A DNA stretch of 64,000 nucleotides from Achromobacter xylosoxidans A8 (GTDB lineage Bacteria > Pseudomonadota > Gammaproteobacteria > Burkholderiales > Burkholderiaceae_B), in contig NC_014640.1 in the NCBI RefSeq assembly GCF_000165835.1, positions 5,766,001-5,830,000 of the forward strand. The letters run 5' to 3'. Positions 1-8,839 of the stretch are shown one piece after another. Each line of letters opens with the position of its first letter. Positions within the stretch are counted from its first letter, which is position 1. A program made the position numbers and the translations under genes. The notes below the pieces were generated by a model. It saw only the letters and a list, made by a program, of their open reading frames with translations, was not told the origin of the DNA and searched no databases.

Positions 1-729
1 CCGGCCGACGGCTACACCTTCATGCTGGGCTTCACCACCATGTCGCAATTGCCCGCGACCTCGACGGTCAAGATCCCGTACCAAGTGGACCGCGACTTCA
101 TTCCGGTATCCCTGGTGGCCCGCTCCTCCAACGTGCTCGTGGTCAATCGCAGCAGCGTGGACGTGGATTCGGTCAAGGCCCTGGTGGAAGCGCTGCGCGC
201 CGCTCCCCAGAAATACAGCTACGGGTCCTACGGCAACGGTTCGACCGGCCATTTCCTGGGCGCCCAGTTCCTGCAGGAAACCAAGACCAGCGCCCAACAC
301 GTGCCGTACAAGGGCGCTGCGCCCATGATGTCCGACCTGCTGGGCGGCGTGGTCTCCTTCGCCTTTCCCGACATCGGCTCGGCCCTGCCGCACCTGAATT
401 CCGACCGCCTGCGCGTGCTGGCCGTGACCGGCGACAAGCGCATGGCGACCCTGCCGCAGACGCCCACCATGACGGAACTGGGCTACCAGGGCTTCAACCT
501 GGGCGCCTGGTTCGGCCTGTTCGCGGCCAAGGGCACGCCCGACGCCATCGTCCAGGCCATGTCGACGCAGATCGCCGACGCGGTCAAGGCGCCCGAGGTC
601 CAGTCCAAGCTCGTCGGCATGAACCTGGATCCCGTGGGCAGCGATCCCAAGACCTTCGCCACGTTCTTCCAGACCGATCTGAAGCGCTGGGCAGAACTGG
701 CAGACAAGGCCAATATCCGCACCGACTGA
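1..729 (+). CDS. Bug-family (TctC-like) periplasmic substrate-binding protein, 5' partial
   Basis: The reading frame is open from base 1 (it begins PADGYTFMLG), so the signal peptide and first domain lie upstream of the window. The visible 242 residues show Bug hallmarks: the ADGYT motif, HVPYKGAAPMMSDLLGG, and the closing VLAVTGDKR plus P(T)MTELGY segment. Bug proteins bind carboxylates in the periplasm for TctAB-type secondary transporters; no TctA or TctB gene is seen here. It is 14 bp upstream of an IclR gene and heads a beta-oxidation operon, so the ligand is probably the acid degraded by genes to 7302. Ligand identity is not visible. Family assignment is firm. Confidence 0.93.
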   Translation, partial: PADGYTFMLGFTTMSQLPATSTVKIPYQVDRDFIPVSLVARSSNVLVVNRSSVDVDSVKALVEALRAAPQKYSYGSYGNGSTGHFLGAQFLQETKTSAQHVPYKGAAPMMSDLLGGVVSFAFPDIGSALPHLNSDRLRVLAVTGDKRMATLPQTPTMTELGYQGFNLGAWFGLFAAKGTPDAIVQAMSTQIADAVKAPEVQSKLVGMNLDPVGSDPKTFATFFQTDLKRWAELADKANIRTD

Positions 730-743
730 TCCCGAGGCACGCC

Positions 744-1607
744 ATGTCCCGTTCATCTCGCCGGCTCGAACTTCCTGACGCGTCCATCAAGGACAGCACG
801 CGCGACCTGGGCCAGCGCTCGGTGAAGTCGGCCCAGCGCGTGCTCGAACTGATCGAGCTGCTCGAACAGCTCGGACGGCCCGTCACGCTGGCGGAGATCG
901 TGCGCGCCAGCGGCTATCCGCAGTCCAGCACCTGGATGCTGGTGCAGACGCTGATGCGCATGGGCTATCTGTGCCACAACCCGGACGATGGCACCTACAT
1001 GCCCAGCCTGCGGCTCAACATGCTGGGCGGCTGGGTGCATGACCTGGCCCTGCCCCGCAGCAACCTGCGCCTGGCCATGCGCGCACTGGGCGAACGGCTG
1101 GGCCTGAGCATCATCCTCGGCCAGCGCAGCGGCCGCTATGTGCAGTACGCCCACGTGCTCTACGGCGCCAAGGACCGCAAGACCCAAGTCCCCATCGGCG
1201 TAGTGCGTCCACTGATCGACACTGGCCTGGGCTACGCGCTGCTGGCGCAGTTGCCCGACGACGAAGTCTGCGCCATTGCCAGCGTCTGCCTGGCGCGCGC
1301 CGAGCACGAATCGCCGGTGACGACCCTGCGCCAGGTCCTGACCATTGTCGACAAGGCCCGCAGCGCCGGCTTCGTCTACTCGCACCGGCTGCAAAGCGCC
1401 AACCGCGCCTCCTTCTCCTTCGCGCTGGTCACCGACCCAGGCGCCGGCGACCACACCGGGCTGATGGGCCTGGCCATCGCCGGCACGCGCCAGGACGTGG
1501 CCGCGCGCCTGCGCGATATCCCCCGCACGGTCAATGAAGTTGCCGCCGAATTTCTGCCCGATGTCCCCATACACATCAAGGCCGCCCATCCCATTTCGCC
1601 GATCTGA
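744..1607 (+). CDS. IclR-family transcriptional regulator
   Basis: This 287-aa protein has an N-terminal winged helix-turn-helix at roughly residues 25-90 (KSAQRVLELIELLEQL, then the recognition-helix stretch ASGYPQSSTWMLVQTLMRMGYL) and a C-terminal IclR effector domain ending near residue 270. A 25-30 residue extension precedes the HTH. It sits 14 bp after the Bug gene and 26 bp before an acyl-CoA dehydrogenase gene, on the same strand, so it is probably a local regulator embedded in the operon it controls. The effector is presumably the transported acid or its CoA ester (inference). The ATG at 744 is preceded by a weak purine-rich site (GAGGCACGCC). Confidence 0.92.
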   Translation: MSRSSRRLELPDASIKDSTRDLGQRSVKSAQRVLELIELLEQLGRPVTLAEIVRASGYPQSSTWMLVQTLMRMGYLCHNPDDGTYMPSLRLNMLGGWVHDLALPRSNLRLAMRALGERLGLSIILGQRSGRYVQYAHVLYGAKDRKTQVPIGVVRPLIDTGLGYALLAQLPDDEVCAIASVCLARAEHESPVTTLRQVLTIVDKARSAGFVYSHRLQSANRASFSFALVTDPGAGDHTGLMGLAIAGTRQDVAARLRDIPRTVNEVAAEFLPDVPIHIKAAHPISPI

Positions 1608-1633
1608 AGGCGCCCCATAGAGCGATCATCACC

Positions 1634-2818
1634 ATGGATATTGAAATCACGCCTGAAGAGCGGGAATTCCGCCAGGAAGTCCGCAGCTTCGCGCAGGCCC
1701 ACCTGCCCGAAAGCGTCCGCCGCAAAGTGCTGTATGGCGAAAAACTGGAGAAGCACGAATACGTGGATTGGCAGCGGCATCTGCACCGCCAGGGCTGGAT
1801 CGCGCCGGCATGGCCCGTGCAATACGGCGGCACCGGCTGGAGCCTGGGAAAACAGCGCATCTTCCTGCACGAGCTGGCCCTGCAATGCGCGCCCGAGACC
1901 ATTCCATTCGGCATTTCCATGGTCGGCCCGGTGATCTACACATTCGGTTCGGACGAGCAGAAGGCGCAATACCTGCCCGCCATACTCGGTTCTGAAACCT
2001 GGTGGTGCCAGGGCTTTTCGGAACCCAACGCCGGCTCCGACCTGGCCTCGCTGCGCACCCGCGCGGTCGATTGCGGCGACCACTATCTGCTCAATGGCCA
2101 GAAAGCCTGGACCACCCACGGGCGCCATGCCGACATGATGTTCTGCCTGGCCCGCACCAGCGACACCGGCAAGCCACAGCAAGGCATTTCCTTCCTGCTG
2201 CTCGACATGAAGACCCCGGGCATCGAGGTCCGGCCGGTGCGCACCATCGATGAAGGCGCCAGCATCTGCGAAGTGTTCTTCAACGACGTCCGCGTGCCGA
2301 AGTCCGGCCTGGTCGGCAAGGAAGGCGAAGGCTGGACCTACGCCAAGTTCCTGCTCGGCCACGAGCGCGCCATGATCGCCCGCGTCGGCCGCTCGCGCAT
2401 GCAGCTGGCGCGCGCGCAACGCCTGGCCTCGCATCCGCTGGCCGACGGCAGCCGTCCCATCGACAACCCGATCTACCGCCAGCGCCTGTGCGACATCGAA
2501 GCGCGCCTGCGCGCACTGGAATTGACCGAGTTGCGCGCCTTGTCGGCCTACCGCCCGGGATCCGGCTTCGACGTCGCCGATTCTTCCATGCTGAAGATCG
2601 AAGGCTCCGAGATCTGCCAGGCCCTGACCGAACTGCTGCTGGACCTCGCCGGCCGCTACGGCATGGTCTACACCGGCCGCTACACCCAGTCGCCCATCGG
2701 CGACGCCACGGCGCACGGCCTGCTGGGCGACCACCTGTTCAACCGCGTGGCCACGATTTACGGCGGCAGCTCCGAAATCCAGAAGTCCGTGATCGCCAAG
2801 AGCCGATTCCAGAAATAA
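1634..2818 (+). CDS. acyl-CoA dehydrogenase, large-type subunit
   Basis: A 394-aa flavoprotein of the acyl-CoA dehydrogenase family that would introduce an alpha,beta double bond in an acyl-CoA and pass electrons to ETF. Visible features are the N-terminal helical domain (EEREFRQEVRSFAQAHLP), the flavin-binding beta domain with WCQGFSEPNAGSDLASL near residue 120 and KAWTTHGRHAD near 155, and the C-terminal IYGGSSEIQKSVIAK. The YEG glutamate of medium-chain enzymes is Gly here, as in many FadE paralogues that place the base elsewhere. The next gene, 13 bp downstream, encodes a smaller partner-like dehydrogenase, suggesting a heteromeric enzyme. Substrate unknown. Confidence 0.93.
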   Translation: MDIEITPEEREFRQEVRSFAQAHLPESVRRKVLYGEKLEKHEYVDWQRHLHRQGWIAPAWPVQYGGTGWSLGKQRIFLHELALQCAPETIPFGISMVGPVIYTFGSDEQKAQYLPAILGSETWWCQGFSEPNAGSDLASLRTRAVDCGDHYLLNGQKAWTTHGRHADMMFCLARTSDTGKPQQGISFLLLDMKTPGIEVRPVRTIDEGASICEVFFNDVRVPKSGLVGKEGEGWTYAKFLLGHERAMIARVGRSRMQLARAQRLASHPLADGSRPIDNPIYRQRLCDIEARLRALELTELRALSAYRPGSGFDVADSSMLKIEGSEICQALTELLLDLAGRYGMVYTGRYTQSPIGDATAHGLLGDHLFNRVATIYGGSSEIQKSVIAKSRFQK

Positions 2819-2831
2819 GCAAGGACACGCC

Positions 2832-3965
2832 ATGAATCTGAACCTCTCCGACGAACAAGCGATGATCCGCGCGAGCGTGTTCGATTATTTTTCGACCGCT
2901 TACGGCTTCGACCGCCATCTCGAACGGCTGGCCAACCCCGCCAAGACCGACCGCGCCGCCTGGCAGGCCATGGGCGAACTGGGCTGGCTGGGGCTCACCG
3001 TGCCGCAGGACGACGGCGGCCTGGGCCTGGGGCCGCAGGAAACCATGCTGTTGATGGAAGGCGCGGGCGCCTCGCTCAGCACCGAACCGCTGCTGGCCAG
3101 CGCGGTATTGACGGCGCCGCTGCTGGCGGGCGCGTCCGCGGGATCGCCTGCCGCGCAGGCGCTGGAAGCCGCAATCGCGGGCCAGGCCAGCCTGGCCCTG
3201 GCCTGGACTGAAGCCGATCGCGGCTTCGCGCCGCTGCAGGCGGATGCCCGCGCCGAACACGACGGCCAGGGCTGGCGCGTAAGCGGCCGCAAAACGCTGG
3301 TGGACAACGGCGCGGACGCCGACTGGCTGGTGGTGACGGCACATAGCGAAGCTGGCCTGGAACTGCTGCTGGTGCAAGGCAACGCCACGGGGCTGACCCG
3401 TACCGGCGCCCCGCTGGCCGACGGCGCCCGCAGCGCCGACCTGGTGTTCCAGAACACGCCGGCCGCGGCCTGCCTGGCCAGCGGCCAGGAAGCCCAAGCC
3501 CTGCTGCTGCGCGCCGTCTACCGCGGCCTCGCGGCCAGCTGCGCGGTGGCGCTGGGCGCCATCGAACGTACGCTGGAAATCTGCCGCGACTACCTGCACG
3601 AACGCAGCCAGTTCGGCAAGCCGCTGGCCGCGCTGCAAGTCCTGCAGCACCGCTACGTGGACATGCTGATCGCGGCCGAACGGGCGCGTTCCATGACCCT
3701 GCTGGCCGCGCTACGCGCGGACGAAGCCGCCGCTGGCGATGCCGAGGCGCAGCGCGATCTCAGCCTGGCCAAGCTGACCGTGGGCCGCAGCGCGCGCCAC
3801 GTGGGCGGCCAGGCCATCCAGGTGCACGGCGGCATGGGCATGGCCTACGAATATCCCATCGGCCACTACTACCGCAAGCTGCTGTGCTGCGACGCGGCCT
3901 TCGGCTCGCAGGACGGCCATCTGGCCCTGCTGTCCGAAGGCTTGGCAGCGCCCGCCGACGCCTGA
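2832..3965 (+). CDS. acyl-CoA dehydrogenase, second subunit
   Basis: A 377-aa acyl-CoA dehydrogenase family protein more divergent than its upstream neighbour. The N-terminus (MNLNLSDEQAMIRASV), the central WRVSGRKTLVDNGADADW segment and the C-terminal helical bundle ending in IQVHGGMGMAYEYPIGHYYR are recognisable. The flavin-domain SEP(x)GSD segment is replaced by AWTEADRGF, which is common in the non-catalytic or half-site partner of heterotetrameric dehydrogenases. Thirteen bp separate it from the preceding dehydrogenase gene. I infer an alpha2beta2 enzyme like those of steroid side-chain degradation, though it could act alone. It has a Shine-Dalgarno-like AAGGACACGCC before the ATG. Confidence 0.92.
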   Translation: MNLNLSDEQAMIRASVFDYFSTAYGFDRHLERLANPAKTDRAAWQAMGELGWLGLTVPQDDGGLGLGPQETMLLMEGAGASLSTEPLLASAVLTAPLLAGASAGSPAAQALEAAIAGQASLALAWTEADRGFAPLQADARAEHDGQGWRVSGRKTLVDNGADADWLVVTAHSEAGLELLLVQGNATGLTRTGAPLADGARSADLVFQNTPAAACLASGQEAQALLLRAVYRGLAASCAVALGAIERTLEICRDYLHERSQFGKPLAALQVLQHRYVDMLIAAERARSMTLLAALRADEAAAGDAEAQRDLSLAKLTVGRSARHVGGQAIQVHGGMGMAYEYPIGHYYRKLLCCDAAFGSQDGHLALLSEGLAAPADA

Positions 3966-3997
3966 CATCCGCTTTGATCATTCCTTCCTATCTCGCC

Positions 3998-6106
3998 ATG
4001 GCAACCCCCGCAAACCAACGCATCCAGGCCACGCGACAGGACGACGTCCTGCTGCTGGGCCTGAACCACCCGCCCCTCAATACGCTGGACCATCCCCTGC
4101 GCCAGCAAGTGCATGAAGCCTTGCAGGCCGCCGCCCAGGATGCGTCGGTGCAAGCCATCGTGCTGCACGGCGCACAGGGCAACTTCAGCGCTGGCGCCGA
4201 CATCCGCGAATTCGACCAACCCAGGCAGGCGCCCTGGGCCGGCGACGTCGCCAATCTCATCGCCGCCAGCAGCAAGCCCATCGTCGCGGCGCTGCAAGGC
4301 GTGGCCCTCGGCGGCGGCCTGGAGCTGGCGCTGGCAGCCCATGCCCGCGTCGGCGCCGCCAACGCCAGGCTGGGCCTGCCCGAGGTCAAGCTGGGCCTGC
4401 TGCCTGGCGGCGGCGGCACGCAACGCCTGCCCCGCCTGATCGGCGCGGCGGCTGCCCTGCCCCTGATCCTGGAAGGCCGTAGCGTGGACGGCAAGGCCGC
4501 GCTGACGCTGGGCCTGCTGGACCAAGTCTGCGACGAAGCCAGCCTGCTGGACTGCGCCGTGCGCAAGGCACGGGCGCTGTGCGCAGACCATGCCGCCGCG
4601 CGCCGCGGCGCCGCTGCGGCCGACGACAAGCAGGCCGGGCTGGCCGCCGTGGCAGCGCAACGCGAGCGCCTGGCCGCCAAGCCCCATTCCCTGCCGGCCC
4701 AGCATCTGCTGCTGGATTGCCTGCAAGCTGCGCTCGAACTGCCGCTGCAAGAGGGCCTGAAGGTCGAGCGCGAGGCCTTTCTGCAATGCGTGGCCAGCCC
4801 CGAGCACAAGGGCCTGGCGCACGCCTTCTTCGCCGAAAGACTGGCCGGAAAATCCCCGGCTGGCGCGGCCCGGCCGCGCCCCGTGCAACGCGCCGGCGTC
4901 ATCGGCGGCGGCACCATGGGCGCCGGCATTGCCGTGGCCATGCTCGATGCCGGCCTGGACGTGGTGCTGATCGAACGCGACGCCGCCTCGCTGCAGGCCG
5001 GCCAGGAGCGGATCGACGGCGTCTACCAACGGCAGGTCAACTCGGGCAGGCTCGACGCGGCCACGCGCGAGCAGCGCCTTTCGCGCCTGAGCACGGCAAC
5101 CGACTACGCGGCGCTGGCCGCGGTCGACCTGGTGGTCGAGGCGGTGTTCGAAGACATGGACGTGAAGACGCAAGTTTTCGCGCAGTTGGACCGGGTCTGC
5201 AAGCCCGGCGCCATCCTGGCCACCAATACCTCGTACCTGGACATCAACCAGATCGCGCGCAGCATCTCGCGTCCGCAAGACGTGATCGGGCTGCACTTCT
5301 TCTCGCCCGCCAACATCATGAAGCTGCTGGAAATCGTGGTGCCCGAGCAGGTCGCCGACGACGTGGTGGCGACGGGCTTCGCGCTGGCGCGGCGCCTGGG
5401 CAAGGTGCCGGTGCGCGCCGGCGTGTGCGACGGCTTCATCGGCAACCGCATTCTCTACGTGTACCGCGAGGCCGCCAACCACATGATGGAAGACGGCGCC
5501 TCGCCCTACCAGATCGACCAGGCGCTGGAACGCTTCGGCTATGCCATGGGACCGTTCCGCACCGCCGACCTGACCGGCGGCGACATCGGCTGGGCGACCC
5601 GCAAGCGCAAGGCCGCCACCCGCCCGCCCGAGGCCCGCTACGTGCAGGTGGCCGACCGGCTGTGCGAACGCGGCTGGTTCGGCCAGAAGACCGGCCGGGG
5701 CTATTACCTCTACCCTGAACGCGGCCAGCGCGGCAAGCCCGACGCCGAGGTGCTGGCGCTGATCGACCAGGAACGCGCCGCGCGCGGCATCGAAGCCCGC
5801 CCGTTCAGCGACGAGGACATCGTGCGGCGCTATATGGCCGCGCTGGTCAACGAGGCCGCCAAGGTCCTGGACGACGGCATCGCGCTGCGGCCCGCCGACA
5901 TCGACGCCGCGCTGGTCAACGGCTACGGCTTTCCGCGCTGGCGCGGCGGCCCCATGAAATACGCCGACGACGTCGGCCTGGCGGCCGTCCTGGCCGACAT
6001 CGAATCCTATGCCAAGGAAGACGCGGCGTTCTGGGCCCCCTCGGAACTGCTGCGGCGCCTGGCGCGCGAAGGCGCGACCTTCGGCAAACTGAACCAACCC
6101 CAATAA
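3998..6106 (+). CDS. enoyl-CoA hydratase / 3-hydroxyacyl-CoA dehydrogenase fusion (FadB/FadJ-type)
   Basis: A 702-aa bifunctional beta-oxidation enzyme. Residues about 10-190 form a crotonase domain with both catalytic glutamates (Glu109 in GGGLELAL, Glu129 in GLPEVKLG). Residues about 297-480 form an NAD-binding 3-hydroxyacyl-CoA dehydrogenase domain opening with [13 protein letters not shown]. Two C-terminal HAD domains follow ([31 protein letters not shown]). The layout, crotonase first and shorter than FadB, resembles peroxisomal-type multifunctional enzyme 1. I place the start at the ATG at 3998, giving [10 protein letters not shown]; an in-frame upstream extension would overlap the previous gene by 82 bp and looks unlike the family. 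It would hydrate the product of the preceding dehydrogenases and oxidise it. Confidence 0.94.
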   Translation: MATPANQRIQATRQDDVLLLGLNHPPLNTLDHPLRQQVHEALQAAAQDASVQAIVLHGAQGNFSAGADIREFDQPRQAPWAGDVANLIAASSKPIVAALQGVALGGGLELALAAHARVGAANARLGLPEVKLGLLPGGGGTQRLPRLIGAAAALPLILEGRSVDGKAALTLGLLDQVCDEASLLDCAVRKARALCADHAAARRGAAAADDKQAGLAAVAAQRERLAAKPHSLPAQHLLLDCLQAALELPLQEGLKVEREAFLQCVASPEHKGLAHAFFAERLAGKSPAGAARPRPVQRAGVIGGGTMGAGIAVAMLDAGLDVVLIERDAASLQAGQERIDGVYQRQVNSGRLDAATREQRLSRLSTATDYAALAAVDLVVEAVFEDMDVKTQVFAQLDRVCKPGAILATNTSYLDINQIARSISRPQDVIGLHFFSPANIMKLLEIVVPEQVADDVVATGFALARRLGKVPVRAGVCDGFIGNRILYVYREAANHMMEDGASPYQIDQALERFGYAMGPFRTADLTGGDIGWATRKRKAATRPPEARYVQVADRLCERGWFGQKTGRGYYLYPERGQRGKPDAEVLALIDQERAARGIEARPFSDEDIVRRYMAALVNEAAKVLDDGIALRPADIDAALVNGYGFPRWRGGPMKYADDVGLAAVLADIESYAKEDAAFWAPSELLRRLAREGATFGKLNQPQ

Positions 6107-6120
6107 GGAATCGCCGCATC

Positions 6121-7302
6121 ATGCGAGAAGCCGTCATCGTCGCCACCGCGCGCACGCCGCTCACCAAGTCCAAGCGCGGCGAGTTCAACATCACCCAGGG
6201 GCCGACCCTGGCCTCTTACGCCATCCAGGCAGCCGTGGAACGCGCGGGCGTGGATCCGCACAGCATCGAAGACGTGGTGCTGGGCTGCGGCTACCCGGAA
6301 GGCACCACCGGCCGCAACGTGGCCCGCCAGGCGGCGTTGCGCGCCGGCCTGCCGCAAAGCGTCGCCGGCGCCACCGTCAACCGCTTCTGCGCCTCCGGCC
6401 TGCAGGCCGTGGCCGATGCGGCGGCGCGCGTGGTCATGGGCCAATCCGGCCCGGTCGTAGCCGGCGGCGTGGAAAGCTGCTCGCTGCTGCGCACCCGCGA
6501 CGACGGCGTCAGCGGCATCGATAGCTGGCTGCAGGACCAGATCCCCGGCCTCTACCTGCCCATGATCGCCACCGCCGATATCGTGGCGCAGCGCTACGGC
6601 ATCAGCCGCGAGGATCAGGACGCCTTTGCCTTGCGCAGCCAGCAGCTCACCGCCGCGGCGCAGCGCGAAGGCCGCTATGCCGACGAGATCATTTCCGTGC
6701 GCGCCACCATGGAAATTACCGACAAGGCGACGGGCGAGATTCGCCGCGAAGACGTCACCGTCAGCGCCGACAACTGCAACCGCGCGTCCACCACCGCCGA
6801 AGGCCTGGCCGGTCTGGTTCCCGTCATGGGCCCGGACCGCTACGTGACCGCGGGCAATGCCTCGCAGCTGGCCGACGGCGCCTCGGCCTGCGTGCTGATG
6901 GACGCCCGCGACGCCGAACGCGCCAACCTCGAACCGCTGGGCGCCTTCCGCGGCTTGGCCGTGGCCGGCTGCGCTCCCGATGAAATGGGGATAGGCCCGG
7001 TCTACGCCGTGCCCCGCCTGCTGGAGCGCCACGGTCTGAAGGTCGAGGACATCGACCTGTGGGAGCTGAACGAGGCCTTCGCCTCGCAGGCGCTGTACTG
7101 CCAGCGCCGTCTGGGCATCCCGCTGGAGCGGCTCAACGTCAACGGCGGTTCGATCGCGGTGGGCCATCCCTTCGGCGTGACCGGCGCGCGCCTGACCGGC
7201 CATGTCCTGCTGGAAGGCAGGCGCCGTGGCGCCAAGTATGCGGTGGTCACCATGTGCGTGGGCGGCGGCATGGGCGCGGCGGGGTTGTTCGAGATCTTCT
7301 GA
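6121..7302 (+). CDS. acetyl-CoA acyltransferase (thiolase)
   Basis: A 393-aa classical thiolase that would cleave the 3-oxoacyl-CoA made by the upstream fusion enzyme, releasing acetyl-CoA. The catalytic residues are present: nucleophilic Cys90 in NRFCASGLQ, His349 in [10 protein letters not shown] and Cys379 in MCVGGGMG. Length and motif spacing match the FadA/AtoB family. It is the last gene of the operon, 14 bp after the fusion gene, with an AAGGAATCGCC ribosome-binding region before the ATG. A large inverted-repeat structure begins 30 bp past its stop codon. This intact nucleophile contrasts with the two thiolase-fold proteins at 14285 and 24752. Confidence 0.95.
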   Translation: MREAVIVATARTPLTKSKRGEFNITQGPTLASYAIQAAVERAGVDPHSIEDVVLGCGYPEGTTGRNVARQAALRAGLPQSVAGATVNRFCASGLQAVADAAARVVMGQSGPVVAGGVESCSLLRTRDDGVSGIDSWLQDQIPGLYLPMIATADIVAQRYGISREDQDAFALRSQQLTAAAQREGRYADEIISVRATMEITDKATGEIRREDVTVSADNCNRASTTAEGLAGLVPVMGPDRYVTAGNASQLADGASACVLMDARDAERANLEPLGAFRGLAVAGCAPDEMGIGPVYAVPRLLERHGLKVEDIDLWELNEAFASQALYCQRRLGIPLERLNVNGGSIAVGHPFGVTGARLTGHVLLEGRRRGAKYAVVTMCVGGGMGAAGLFEIF

Positions 7303-7331
7303 GTACGCAAAGGCGCGGGGTTGGGTTGCCC

Positions 7332-7559
7332 GTCATTCTCGGCCGCCCGGGCGGCCGAGAATGACATACATGATTTCGTAAATTTCTATTGTGTTCGCTG
7401 GCGCGGACGCGGTGAGCGGTTTGCTGATGTCCTTTAGCTTCCTGGGGTGGGCGGTGACGCCATCAGAAAATCAATCGCCGCATTCGCACCAGCGAACACA
7501 GTAGCAATCAAAAAAAAGCATGTATGTGTTATTCGGCCGCCCGCGCGGCCGAATAACAC
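7332..7559. repeat. inverted pair of about 98-bp palindrome-headed repeats in a gene-free region
   Basis: The 430-bp gap 7303-7732 has no convincing gene. Its left part holds two inverted copies of one degenerate element. Copy A (7332-7429) starts with a perfect 34-bp palindrome at 7332-7365; copy B (7461-7559, read on the minus strand) starts with a 15-bp stem and 4-nt loop at 7526-7559. After the palindromes both copies carry ACATACATG, and further in both carry TGTGTTCGCTGG (7390-7401, and complement at 7489-7500). A 31-bp spacer separates the copies. The rest of the gap to 7687 shows nothing apart from short repeats of CAACAACCACA type. It could be a small non-autonomous element or paired terminators. 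Confidence 0.8.
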
Positions 7560-7687
7560 GGGCAGCCCAAGACTCGCCCCTGGCCACAGCTCCGGCAGCG
7601 CGACGACCCAAGACACACGTAGCCCGTCGGTGCGGGCGACCTACGAAGCACGAGCCGCAGCAACAGCAACAACCACAAAAACAGAGC

Positions 7688-7717
7688 AAAAAAAGAAGGG
7701 CGTCCGCGGACGCCCTT
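7688..7717 (-). terminator. rho-independent terminator of the Bug gene at 7733
   Basis: A perfect 22-bp palindrome (AAGGGCGTCCG and its complement, 7696-7717) lies 15 bp past the stop codon of the minus-strand Bug gene. Read on the minus strand it is followed by CTTTTTTT (7688-7695), the expected uridine tract. This is the clearest intrinsic terminator in the window. Confidence 0.88.
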
Positions 7718-7732
7718 GCGGCTTCCCGCCGC

Positions 7733-8725
7733 TTACTGCGGTTCGATCTTCGCGTCGATCGCGCGTTGCGTCCAGACCTGGCGCTGCGATTGCGCGAAGG
7801 CCTGGTGTTCGGCCAAGGTGTTGGGCGAGACCTGCATGCCCAGGGACTCGAAACGCTGCAGCACGTCGGGTTCGCGCAGGATGGCGGCGACTTCCTGGTT
7901 CAGTTTCTGCGCGATGGCGTCGGGCGTCTTGGCCGGCACGGCCACGCCGACCCACACCACCAAGTCGAACTTCTGGTAACCCAGTTCCGCCAAGGTCGGC
8001 ACGCCGGGGAATTCCTTGGCGCGCTCATGGCCCGTGTAGGCCAGGCCGCGCAGCTTGCCCGCCTGCATGAAGGAGGTGACCACGGACAGATCGGCGAACA
8101 GGTAGTCGACGTGGCCACCCAGCAGGTCGGTCACGGCCGGCGGCTGGCTCTTGTAGGGCACGCCGTTGGCGGCAGCGCCGGCCACGGTGTTGAAAGTGGC
8201 GCCGGCGATCTGGCTGGTGGGCGAGCCGTAGGCGTAGTTCAGGGGCTTGGCCTGCGTGGCCTTGACCAGTTCCTGCAGCGATTTGTAGGGCGCATCCTCG
8301 CGCACCACCAGCATCATCGGGATGGTGGCGATACGGATGACGTGGGTGAAGTCGCCAGTGGGATCGAACGGCAGCTTGCGGAACAGCGCCGGCGTGGCCG
8401 AGTGCGTCGAGCTGCTGGTGAGAATCAGCGTATAGCCGTCGGGCTGGGCGCGCGCGGCGAACGAGGCGCCGATGGTGCCGGACGCGCCCGGCTTGTTCTC
8501 GATCACGACCGGCACGTTCAGGCGCGGGCCGAGCTTTTCGGCAATGATGCGCGCGCTGGTGTCGGTGGCGCTGCCCGGCGAGAACGGCACGACGATGGTG
8601 ATGGGCTTGTCGGGATAGGCGCCCTGCGCCAGCGCCGCGGGCGGCAGCGCGCCAGCCAGCGCGGTCAGGACGGTGAGGCTGCCAGCGGCCAGCAGGCTGC
8701 GGCGCACGCCGAACGGTCGATTCAT
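7733..8725 (-). CDS. Bug-family tricarboxylate-type substrate-binding protein
   Basis: A 330-aa secreted binding protein. The N-terminus MNRPFGVRRSLLAAG followed by a hydrophobic run and ALAQGAYPDKPI is a signal peptide plus the standard mature start. IVVPFSPGSATDTSAR, VIENKPGASGTIGASFAA, QPDGYTLILTSSS and VPYKSQPPAVTDLLGGHVDYLFAD are family motifs. GGAGACAAGC precedes the ATG. It ends in a strong terminator and lies downstream of a LysR gene on the same strand, with a 114-bp gap that contains a sequence shared with the LysR/hydratase intergenic region at 11783. No membrane subunits are nearby. The ligand is unknown, but probably relates to the CoA transferase and hydratase genes upstream. 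Confidence 0.95.
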   Translation of the reverse strand: MNRPFGVRRSLLAAGSLTVLTALAGALPPAALAQGAYPDKPITIVVPFSPGSATDTSARIIAEKLGPRLNVPVVIENKPGASGTIGASFAARAQPDGYTLILTSSSTHSATPALFRKLPFDPTGDFTHVIRIATIPMMLVVREDAPYKSLQELVKATQAKPLNYAYGSPTSQIAGATFNTVAGAAANGVPYKSQPPAVTDLLGGHVDYLFADLSVVTSFMQAGKLRGLAYTGHERAKEFPGVPTLAELGYQKFDLVVWVGVAVPAKTPDAIAQKLNQEVAAILREPDVLQRFESLGMQVSPNTLAEHQAFAQSQRQVWTQRAIDAKIEPQ

Positions 8726-8807
8726 GCTTGTCTCCTGTCAGGGGCCGCGGGTCGGCCTCTTTAACTCTGACCGTATGATGCTTGCGACCCGCTTATCCCA
8801 ACAAGGG

Positions 8808-8827
8808 ACTAATTTTCATAGACTTAT
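8808..8827. promoter_or_regulatory. candidate LysR-type operator upstream of the Bug gene
   Basis: The AT-rich stretch ACTAATTTTCATAGACTTAT lies between the LysR gene (stop at 8840) and the Bug start (8725). It closely resembles AGTAATTTTCATGAAATAAG at 11783, upstream of the paralogous LysR gene. The shared TAATTTTCAT in two otherwise GC-rich gaps next to paralogous regulators suggests a common binding site. Not tested. Confidence 0.45.
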
Positions 8828-8839
8828 TCCAAACCCAGA

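Noticed and set aside
1376..2833. 485-codon open frame antisense to IclR and acyl-CoA dehydrogenase genes
   Set aside because: Spans two unrelated real genes and shows no family motif.
3869..6103. 744-codon open frame antisense to the hydratase/dehydrogenase fusion gene
   Set aside because: Composition is the Ala/Gly/Arg/His-rich pattern of a GC-rich shadow; the plus strand has both domains with all catalytic motifs.
7434..7616. Short minus-strand frame (60 codons) through the inverted repeat, reading TVFAGANAAIDFLMASPP
   Set aside because: The facing repeat copy can be read as the similar VFAGADAVSGLLM, which hints at a former coding origin, but neither copy has a start with a ribosome-binding site or a family match, so I keep it as a repeat.
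7520..8764. 414-codon plus-strand frame over the Bug gene and repeat region
   Set aside because: It begins inside the hairpin repeat and continues as a shadow of the Bug gene.
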